The position numbers and the translations under genes were made by a program. A stretch of DNA of 64,000 nucleotides from Apostichopus japonicus. Its lineage: Eukaryota; Echinodermata; Holothuroidea; Aspidochirotida; Stichopodidae. The notes beneath the pieces were generated by a model, which worked only from the letters and a program-made list of their open reading frames with translations, was not told the origin of the DNA and made no database searches. This document shows positions 50,084 through 60,700 of the stretch, piece by piece. Each line of letters opens with the position of its first letter. Within the stretch, counting starts at the first letter, position 1. The DNA is taken from assembly GCF_037975245.1 (NCBI RefSeq), contig NC_092579.1, forward strand, positions 3,496,001-3,560,000, given 5' to 3'.

Positions 50084-51970
50084 GGTTCAGATCTATTTCA
50101 CAACTGTAAAGAAAAACCAAATGAATAATTTATTGGTTTGGTACTACTGTACCAAAATATATTATGAGAGGAATGACACATTTGATCCAGCTGGAATTTG
50201 AACTCCCAATAGCTGAACTTTAATTCTTATTGGTATAATTTTAGCCTTTTTTTTAACACAATCGTGCAAGACCATAGACTGCAAAATCTAACTAGGTGAA
50301 TTCTGTCATTGCTGTAATAGCCCTTTCCCGAACATACTAAAATATTCTGCAAAATGTAAATTCCTCCCCACCGGCTGTTCCCACTCTCCTGTTGTCTACC
50401 ACCACAGAGACTTTGGAAACATTGCACATCCATGCACAGATGTATATTCATAGATTCACAGTGCTTGTCTAGAGGTCTTATTCAGAGATGTTCCATGACC
50501 AATAACAATGGGTATAACACTGGACATCCTGAAATGATATGTATTACTGTGGGAAAATTTGTGAACAACTGTATCACATAGGAGTATACATAGAAGATAG
50601 ATTGTACCATATCTCATTCAACAAAACTATCTCCCAAAATAGTACTTTACGGTAGAATAACAAATTGTATTGAACTTGTCAAAACATAAGCTACTGTGGA
50701 AAATGTATGCAACCATATCCTTATAAGTGCCTAATCATGAGGTTTTCTACTCAAACAGGCCTTCCATTCAAACAGGGTGTGTGTGGTGAATATGTATTAA
50801 ATAAAGTGCATAATTACCACTGAGCCTAGATTCTCTTTGCAGTGTTATAAAAAAGAAGGTTATGAAAAGCAACAGCAAGTTTGCAGCGTAGGACTGAAGG
50901 TCGAATTCACGTAACTGGCTCTACATGTATAGTCAGCTAGTACGTAATGTATTCGTAATGTAGTAGTTCTGCTGGTATAGTACCAAGGTGTTAAGTCACA
51001 CAATCTTTCATTCGTATTCAGTCCTAGGATTGAAGGCCTATAAACTGGTCAAACATATAAATTTATAGCCTTCAACAATAAATGTTGCCTCTCAGTTTGT
51101 AAGTTATGACGTTATACAAAGACAATTACAGAGCCAATGTTATTTTTAACCTAAGGCTTAACTTAGACCTACTGTACGTCTAGCATATAGGCTACTATAC
51201 TACAGACTGTTGTATAATACTACTAATACTAACTACATGTATTGACATTGTTAGTGTTAGTGTTAATGTAGAACAAGTAATAGTGTCACAAACCAAGCTC
51301 GAGCCAAATCAAACGTGTCTCTAGTCAATGTACGTCCCAGTTTAAAAATATATATATTTGCACTATAGCTGAATGACCAAATTTCATCTACCTTGTTGAG
51401 TAATTCTAAAACATCAAAGAACACCCAATTGCCTTGCACTGGTTCACTACAAGATTCAGAAATGAGCAAGTTATCTGGGAAACAGTTACGGAAAAATATA
51501 ATGATCATCAGGATGTAAAACTACCGGACGGCAGGTCGACAAATCAGATAATTTTATAAAGGTGTGAAGACATAGTTGCATATACTGACAGCAAAAATGC
51601 ATGTTTTATTTTCTTCTTCTTTTTGCACAGTTATGTATGGGATATGAAATTATAATATCACATGCAACTACTGGAATGTATTTATATCGTCCCATTTTTG
51701 ATAAGTTGGAAAATTGATTTTTTTTTTAAAACAAAGACATATATATTTCAGTGTTCATAAAAAAAGTTGGCAAAATATGAATCAACTTCAAATGTTGTCA
51801 TCTGTGATTGAGAACACAAATCCTTCTCAAAGATCAATGATGATGGTTGGGTTTAACTTCCTTTAATTGTTCACGGTAAAAATAATGCTAAATAACCCTA
51901 ACCTCTGAAGAGTTTGAAGCGTTACTTATCAAATTATATGACAAGGTCTACTTTATTCCCTTAAATGTAT

Positions 51971-52237
51971 TCAAAATTTGGCCATTCTTAGATTTAAAAA
52001 CCCATGAAATAAAAAATAAAAACAGTTCAATGAGGTCATATATGTGTAAGGAACTTCAGACCAAGTGACGGTTATGATCGACACGCAACACATCCGTGGT
52101 GGTGTGGCGTTTAAGTGCTTCCGTATATTATGAACTTGGACAACTTCCGGATTGACCTGGCGTCGTCTGCAACATAACCACACGTACTGTATGCTGAAAC
52201 CAGCTAGGATTGCAAGTAACACTAACAGGACTACCAT
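51971..52237 (-). CDS. Possible small single-pass membrane protein (88 aa)
   Basis: The ATG at 52237 is in good initiation context (ATAATGG). It opens with a strongly hydrophobic segment (MVVLLVLLAILAGFSIQYVW) followed at once by LCCRRRQ, a typical transmembrane-then-basic stop-transfer pattern, and a tail of about 60 residues. The frame is also open upstream, without an ATG, back to a TAA near 52316. A donor-like GTGAGT lies at about 52270. It could instead be the transmembrane exon of a larger gene, or chance. No family recognised. Confidence 0.3.
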   Translation of the reverse strand: MVVLLVLLAILAGFSIQYVWLCCRRRQVNPEVVQVHNIRKHLNATPPRMCCVSIITVTWSEVPYTYMTSLNCFYFLFHGFLNLRMAKF

Positions 52238-52989
52238 TATTAACAGCGGGGACTTGGTGGTACCACTCACGAAGTCTGCGTCAAATTCTCTTCTTTGCCG
52301 TTCACTCGTTGATTACATCGTCGAAAATTAACATCATTCCGAGGTGATTTGGTCAATAAGAAAGAAAAGTGAAGTAACACTTATTATGAAAGCAGAATTG
52401 AGTTTGTCGCGAAACGTTTGTAGACTAAATTAAGTTAGCCTAGGTCTTACTCTTAGGCCTAGGCTACTGTAGTGTGACTGTAGTGTAAGTATAACTTAGG
52501 TTTAACTAGGTTTTTGACGTTCGGTTGGGTTCAGCCAGAAAAGGCAGTGTATTCCTATCAGTTAGGCCTAGGCCTATCCACAGTAGGCCCAAGACTAGGT
52601 AATACAATTACCACTGTCGCCAATTTTGGTAATATTAATATCACGAACTATGGGACCATTGTGAATGTGAGCGGTATAGGCTAGGATGTTCAAAAAGAAC
52701 TAAGGAAGCCAGTGTTTTCTGTTTGGAAAGAATTGACCAATAATATTCCTCCTTACAAAAATCAACAAAACTGGCTTGTTTTGGAACTACTGTAATGGTG
52801 CAAGTTGAGGGAAGTACCATCAAGAATTATTGCGAGACCCTCTAGATAAATTGCGGGAATCCTGCAATCGCTCGTCATAATGTCAACTTTATAGTTTGGA
52901 CTGTCTGTGAGATGTTTATGTAATATGCTTAGGCAGTATAAACCTACATTAGTTGTACCAACTTTGCAAATCAAAATGGTTGGAGCTAT

Positions 52990-53275
52990 CACCCAATGGT
53001 CGTTCAATAAGATTTAGAATGGCGCTATTGCTTATTTACCATTTACTTTGCTTGGTACTTATTTACCGATCGTCGGTTCTATAAGCATTGCACTGAATTG
53101 TATTTACCCAATTAGTGGTTCAGTGAAAAAGGTGCTCTTACCTATATATCCAAAATTGCAAGTTGAATACTTGACATATGTTGGTCTTTATTTACCTGAT
53201 CGTCAGTGAAGTAAGGGATGCTTACTTTATCAAGCATCTGTTGAATAAGGGGTGCTTATTTACCATATCTCTGGC
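52990..53275 (+). repeat. Degenerate TGCTTATTTACC tandem region
   Basis: Four to six diverged copies of a unit containing tgcttatttaccgatcgtcg, some with atgagtaagg-like spacers, at a period of about 55-70 bp. Confidence 0.5.
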
Positions 53276-54490
53276 AAAATATGCCTGATGTGAAGCTAAT
53301 TCAGACAACCTTTGGGAGATAACAAACATGGTATCAGTCCTTGGGGTGAGGCATGTATACACACCCTTCCCCTTTTTTACTACCCCCCCCCCAAACATAC
53401 GAACAAAAATAGTTGCCCAACCTTGCATGAAGACCTAATTATAAAACTAAATTGGTATTCTTTTTCTTGGGAGGACCCAAAGATATAGAGAACTCTCTTT
53501 CTTTGGGAGGACCCCATGATTCCCTACACTGGAGTCGGCTTCAAAAACCTTACAATACCTCCTCCAAAGTGCTTACAAATATTTTTGACAAAATCTATTC
53601 AAATTTCTTATGGTTTGTTCTTTGGTCTTTTATAAATACACAGTTCACTAAGATTGAAAAATGTTTCTCACCACTAAGCATGATTTGACTGTTTATATGG
53701 GATGTATGGACACAAATTCTTTCCTCTATGGCTTAATGAGTCTCTTAGCTCAAAGACTGTGATCAGGTGAATAAATATTTATTAAATTATTAAGTTTATT
53801 TATTAAATAATTATTAATAGCCACAACCAATCAAAGTAAACATCGCTAACTATTCCCACAACATGCATGGTTTAGGCCAAGGCCTAACTGTTAAGCCATT
53901 CAGAAAAAGTTCAATTGTTAGCTGGAAATGCAGTTGATCTTCTGATTTGCAACCAGTTTTGTACTGTATCTATAAGATTTTAAAAGTTGTGACCATGGGA
54001 TGCAACATCTTAAAAACTTTCATCCATGCAGTCCTCGATTCACTTTAACATACCTCTACAGGAACACACAATACTTAGTTATAATGACCCCTGATAACAC
54101 ATTGGCTTGGGCAAAACGGAAGCCTATAGTGATAGGTCAATGATGTGCAAGAAAAAATCAAATGTTGAAACCTTTAACTAATGAAGAACTAAGAATTGAC
54201 TGTCAAATTGCCAAGTGTGAAATTTTATCATAGATTAGTTACTATATGCAGGTCTTGAGTCTTGACATCACGCAATGCCTACTACTGTATGGTATACAAC
54301 TTCCTTACATAGGGTCTGTGAAAATGCTCAAGGTTATGCATAAGCTGTGAATATTGGAGATCAAAGTAAAGTAAAACGAGTGCCTGTGAGAGAAAATGCC
54401 AGCATAAAAATACTGCACTTTTCAACTGATCAACTTGAGTGAACACATATGACACTATAGCACAGCCTATAGCACTAACTTTACTACAGT

Positions 54491-54760
54491 CAGGCGCGTA
54501 CAGTAGCTTAGGGGGGCGACCACCCCCCCCTTGAGCATATTTTTTTGTATGTTTTTATGATATCGCTAGTAATTTCAAGCCTAGATGCAACTTACAAGGC
54601 CTGGAAAGTGCCATTTCCAGCAATCTGGGAGGCTTTTTCAGCCAAAATCCAACTCATGGTGGCGCTATGCTTAGATAGTTTTCAATGCAGCATCTACAGC
54701 TCTGATAGTTTGCCTATAGGTTTACCCCTCCCTTGGCAAATTCCTGGCTATACGTGCCTG
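54491..54760 (+). mobile_element. CAGGCGCGTA-family MITE
   Basis: 270 bp between CAGGCGCGTA and TACGTGCCTG. The internal sequence (cttacaaggcctggaaagtg, tggtggcgctatgcttagat) matches the 19.4-19.7 kb element. No clean target duplication was recognised. Confidence 0.6.
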
Positions 54761-56139
54761 ACTATGTACAGTATCTCTACACAGGGGAGAAGTCTTGTTA
54801 CAAGTAGTTGCAGTTGAACAACATACTTTGTGTACATGTTACATTGAGCACTGCAGATGCAATAGTGTTTGCAGACAATGGGTAAGAAAAGAAAGAGAAA
54901 GATGCTCATTCTGTAATGTGTTATATTATGTTTTACATAGGTCTAATTGTGAGTCTATGTACTCGGGTTTGTTTCTCAACAAAACAAAAGGCTAAAACAT
55001 TGCATCTCGGACCCAGAATCCTGTGTTTATAACAATGTTGAAAACTCAAACTTTTATCTTGTAAAACGTTTATTTCGACCTGACTTCTTACAAAAGGCAT
55101 CCTAGGCTGACCAGTATCACAGATGGAGTTTAAATTTTTTTTTTTAAATTTTATTGGTATTTTAAATATTAACAAAATGCTACGCGGGAAATTCAAAGAA
55201 TTGTTTTGATCTCTTAGCCATCTTGTCTGAAAGTCTTTTCAGCTACTAAAACATCCTGCAATGATTGCTATGATTGCTTTGCCATGTAGGCAGAGTTTGG
55301 TTCCTTGAGTATATATTCATTATTCTGCATGGAATATTACTACAGGTGTTCAGGTTGACATCTGGGATTTACTTGTTATGATTGGTGCAAAATGGTTAGG
55401 CCCAGTCTCAGTTATAGAGAAAACACAACCAGTGCTACTTTTGTTTCTGTCATTATCCAGTCAGTACAGTTCTCCTACCACACCTGATGCTCTTTGGTAT
55501 CCTGTCTTCAAACCTCGTTAGAATAAGCCAACAAATTTGCAAGTACTGTGTGAATGTACACTAGCTTTAACCGGCAACATTGTTAATCATTTCAGTTAAA
55601 ACCTTTTCTTCTGATCGGGTTCTTTCTCAGGTTGCCTTCTTCTTGTTTCTCCACTTTATATTATTAAAGGTGTTACAAGCATAACAGGGCTTGAAGTAAC
55701 AATCACAGAAGTTCTACTGAACTTTACCCATGTGTTTATTTAGGTTTGAACTATACTATATCAGCAATGTTGTTATTGCCATGATAGAAGTTAGCCCTCT
55801 GTCATTGAAATCAATAAAAAATCATCACTCGATAATTGACCGTAACCTTATTGACATATAGCGATGAAGCAACGATTTTCAAGGAAAGACAACAAAACTC
55901 AAGAATTTGATATACATTCCGATAAAATTTATTTGTCTTCTAAAGTTGCAATATTTTTTTGAAAACTCCTCAATTCCTAAGTTTACAATATCTAATCACC
56001 AACATCATCTCAAATGATAGTTCCCATTATTTTTAAAATAATGTTTTTGTTTGATTTATGTGTGTATGTGTCTGTGGATGCAATGCCTTTGTACCATTCA
56101 ATCTCATGGGCTCAACATTCAGGAAGGACATGACTAACT

Positions 56140-56470
56140 TTTTTCTGCTCCCCCTCTGTCTCCCCTTTCACCCCCCCCCCTCCCGCTCACTCCTCTTCTC
56201 ATAGCTCTCTTTCACCCTTTTTTCTCCACACCTTTCTGTCTTTGTCCTTCTCCAGTTTATTCCCTACCTCATTCCCTTAATCCTCTCTTTGCCCTCCCAC
56301 TGTATATCTCCTACCTCGCCTCTTCCCCTGTTGGTTTCTTTCTTCTCTCCATCCCTTGTCTACTATTAGTATTAAAATCCCCTTACATCTATCGCCTTGT
56401 GTTCACCATGCTCATTAACCTGTCTGTATTCTGTGTGTGTATTTGTCCCTTCTGTTACTGTTACTTGTCA
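56140..56470 (+). repeat. Pyrimidine-rich stretch
   Basis: C/T-dominated sequence (ctccccctctgtctcccctt type) of over 250 bp, directly before the hairpin repeat at 56470. It may be part of the same mobile element. Confidence 0.5.
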
Positions 56471-56525
56471 TTTAGCCTTTGAAGAAGATCCTGCTAGGAT
56501 CGAAACGTCAGGCCAACTTACTTTC
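56470..56525 (+). repeat. Hairpin repeat, GATCCTGCTAGGATC-GAAACGTC motif, copy 2
   Basis: Matches 26601-26655 in inverse orientation over about 50 bp. Similar GAAGAAGATCC..GGATCGAAACGT motifs recur at the 3' ends of retroelements in other animals, to my knowledge. The parent element was not identified here. Confidence 0.7.
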
Positions 56526-57760
56526 ACACATTTTTCTACACAGGCTCTCTAGTGGATAAGCAGTTTGCTAACAGTTATTTTATTTAAATAATTAATATTA
56601 AGAACATTGAACTTACAGATCCAAAATAATTTTGCTCGACAATCATGCTAAGAAATGAATTCCTTGATGAAGAGAGAATTAATTGTCTACATATAGTGAA
56701 ATATTAACCCTGTTTTGATTAAAGATATACTGACACACAATAAGTACAATTATAAACTTTATTAAACATGCAAAAACTGTATCATAAAATACTTTATTCC
56801 CGTATGCAAATTTAATATGAAGTTTGTGATAATATATGATTTGGTATTATTATTAGTATTGGATGCTTTAATAAGTTAGATGAAGTTATGTGATGAATTC
56901 ATTCATACAAATTTAAAATAGTTCTATAAGATAAATATTGCAATATTTTGCATAATGGTAGAAGAATTGCATGCATGGTTAGTACATTATCACAGTAAGA
57001 ATATAAAAATCAGTGTATTTGGCTGTTAAGTTGTTGCAGAAAAATGAAGGTGCTTTTTTGTGCAAGTTTTAAGCAATAATGATATTTAAAACTAAATTAA
57101 TTATTCATTGCAAGCATTAACTAACAGGAAAAATATATGGGAAACATAGATAACTTATAATTCAAAATAAGATATGTTAGATTTTGTTTTATAGATAACT
57201 TATAATTTAAATTTCTATTATCATAAATTTGGAGATACTGTATATATATATATTTTCTTTCATAGAGCCCTTTAAGAGGGGTCTAAGAACTGGTTACCAT
57301 TTTGCATGCATATTGTTACAAAGGATTCTTAAAGATAGGTGTAGCATTTTAAGCGTCAACATTTTGGACTTTGATTAATTTGAAATGTAGCAAGACATGG
57401 GATTTCAATCTAGAATAACATTAAACCTCAGATAAATAAATAAAGAAAGGTCAAAAGCTACTTTTTACAAATTATGAAACACAAAAGTATGCAGGCCTTT
57501 GTTATCAAAGTTCTCTACGTTGGACAGCCAAGTTTATGAGCTTTCATCAGTAACAGTATATGTCTGTTTCTTGACATCATGCAGTAGACTGTACAACCAT
57601 TGATAGGCACTGCCCCAGGTGGTGGGGGAGGTATAGGGGAGGTGTGGGGGACAGGGTTGTGAACATCCCTCCCCCTATTTAAAATTGTGGATCTGCTACA
57701 GTACTTCTTGATAAATGAGATTAACAATAAGCACTGGTTCCTCCCGAATATTCTTTTCTT

Positions 57761-60700
57761 TTAGTTAACTGTCACTGTGGGTACTTCTTTCTGTTCTGCT
57801 GCTTGGTCATTTGAGCCCTCTCCTGCTGGTTTGCCCTCGCTGATATTGTCAGTTGTAACATTTCCTTCTGCAGCTTTGCTACCTTTGTCATCCAAATCTG
57901 CAGCCTTGTTCCAATCGGTACTGCTGCCAACATCATCAGGCATTGCTTCTCGGGCTGGTTCTGGGGTCTCAACCGGGGGTCCGTTTTGCAGATTAGCACT
58001 GACTGCTTCTCGGGGTAGTGTACCTTTGTTCCCGTAAGGAGTATCAGCTGGTTGGTTCATTGGTATTTGACCGACAACTTCAGACGGTGGGGTCAACTTT
58101 TGGAACTCTTTATTGATACTATCAATTAGTTTTGACCCTCCAGGTTGCAGAAGGTCAATAGCTGTTAAAGCCAATGCTTTTGCCTGAAGTAGAGTAGCCT
58201 TCTGAGCCTCTGGTGCACCTGAAAGTATGAAAAGGATATCACCAGCTAGATGTGCCTATCTTGCAAACTTCTTACCCCATGTTTTTTATCATTAAATAAT
58301 TCATAAAGTCAACCTGTGATTGACTGTTCATTGGTCAAAGTACCAATCATGGCTCATAAGTTAGGCACAACATTTCAGTTTACAAAGCTATATAATGACT
58401 ATTACCAAATGCCAGGTCCAGCCTAGGGGCTGTTCTGACATTACCCTTGTACAGCGCTTCAAGATAATCTGGGAGGCGCTATATATATAAGTAGTATGTA
58501 TCATTATTATGGTTTCCCATATTTTGATCAATAAACACATCATGAGGTCGCAATGCCATTAGCTCTCCTCATGTCAAAACTGCACTGTCCATTAATGTGA
58601 TTGAACACTGCATTTGATTTGACACTAGTGTAGTCTTCAGTCAAGCATTTCACACAACACTGTGGTGTAAATCAGTGATTGATTTAACCTTAGACCTGTC
58701 ATAACGGACCACCAATCAGTGATTGATTTAACCTTAGACCTGTCATAACGGACCACCAATCAGTGATTGATTTAACCTTAGACCTGTCATAACGGACCAC
58801 CAATCAGTGATTGATTTAACCTTAGACCTGTCATAACGGACCACCAATTTGATGTCACTCAGCATCACCATCAAGTGAGAATAAGAAATGTTAACAGTTA
58901 TGTAATCCGCCTCTTAGCATTACATAAAAACCAAACTTTTATCAATTATCTTGAATAAAATATGCCACTTTAGGCTGTCTCTTCAACTTTTAAGAAGTTG
59001 AACCCAGTCAAGAGAGTTTCATACTTAATTAGAAAACTTTCTGACATGTAGTTACTAGTAGTAAGTTAGTACTGTAAATGTCACTCGAGTCTGATACATT
59101 TCCATGCAAGGATCATCTCTGCTTCAAAATTATTACCATGTCAACTATTGTGGACGGTCTTGTATCCTATCATGACATGACATGGATACAAAATAACACT
59201 AGGCTTACCTGCTGCAAGAGCAAACTCCTTGGTATTATTCAGTGCAGCAGTGTTTATGTCATATAAAACATGGATAGATGGAGTGACGAAGGAGACATTG
59301 CCCATGTCTGTGGCTATCCCCACTGGTAGATTCTGTTCCTCCTTCAGAAACTTCAGTCCCAACTCGTTGCAATGTTTCTTGTAGAGCAGAGATAGGTGGC
59401 TGTTGGTTTTGAGCTCGGCAAAGTATGATCCATACTCAATTTCAACCTGAAAAGGGAATCGGCTATCAGGTTTAGTAAAATTATCATTTTTGAATTTTTG
59501 GTTGGTTAGCACTGATAATGAGTCCTTCCGTTTTCTAGTCTCATATAGTTTGTCTATTGCCCCTAAAGTTTTTAGCTAAAGTAATAAATCTGATAGTTCT
59601 TTATTGGGGGGTCTAACATATTATTAACAGATAATAGTGTTAGACATACTGGTAAATTAGAAAATAAATATCCAAATTAGTAGAATTTCAAAAAAGTGCC
59701 CTGTTATAAGAGAGTTTGTTGAACTCTGGAAAGCTTTTGGATATTTGTGCAAATTAGGAGACCGGCTTTCATAAATGTGCAGTTTTCATTTTTTATTCAA
59801 GATTTGATGCTGAATAATTAAAGTGTCATTGAATTTTGGGTCAAAAGTCAAACATTAGCTTCTCTCCAAAGTGTTAATTACTGTATGTATACTTTGAACA
59901 TGAATTTCCCATTTTGGTGTATTCTATATTGGACTGTACTCCTCTGTACTTACAGTACATTGTGTGGCACTTGCAGCCCCTATGGCACAGTCTTCACATT
60001 TCTTGACCGCTGGTTGCAATTCAGCTGTTGTCGAGGCCTCTATGTGGAACAACAATTCAGTTTGGTCCGGAACTACACCGGGGTGGTTGCCACCGTTTAC
60101 AAATACCCCTAAATTATGACAAAAGTGAACAGGAAAACATTTTATTTTGGTGAGAGATTTAGTGAGATGATATAATGTCTTGTAATATGAAAAGACATTC
60201 AATTTTCATGCGACAATGTCTCTTGAATGTTGAATAATGTTTGGTCATTAGTAAGTTAATGTTGACATGAAGTAATTTTAAGAGGCTACTTTTAAGAATA
60301 ATGCACTTCAGGACTCATGCAGTGTCTGAAGGAAATTCTAACAATGTTTGTCATGAAAACATTCAATTTTCTTCTTATTTTCCCAATTGTAATTCGTCCA
60401 GCTTCAAGTTTTCGTACATGGCAAAAACGGACTAAGTTTTGTTCTTACCGTGCACTTTGATGCTAGGTCTCAAATGTTTTCTCATAGCGGCAATACTGCT
60501 GTAACACTGAACAGCTGCATCTAGAGCATTCCTACCATCCCAAGGAGCCAAACTTGCATTGGCTGACAGGCCATGGAACTTGTAGCGTACCCTAAATGAA
60601 TAAACAGAGAGCATCCCATTCATCTCCAGCAGCCCTCTCATTGCCTATTTCCCATCATTTCAATGGTAATTGTTTTGTGTAAATCACAAAGCTAACTGGC

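Larger units (their letters stand above)
50104..57760. other. Region between PM20D2-like copies A and B
   Basis: It should contain the promoter and first non-coding exon of copy A and the 3' UTR of copy B. It also holds a possible small membrane-protein reading frame near 52.0-52.2 kb, a degenerate tandem region at about 52990-53275, a CAGGCGCGTA-type element at 54491-54760, a pyrimidine-rich stretch at about 56140-56470, and a hairpin repeat at 56470-56525. No conserved multi-exon gene was recognised. Confidence 0.45.

Noticed and set aside
58395-58512. Possible SINE 3' tail (gcgctatatatataagtagt followed by attattat)
   Set aside because: Resembles the tail of the SINE at 60949-61314, but no pol III boxes are present upstream. 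Too short to call.
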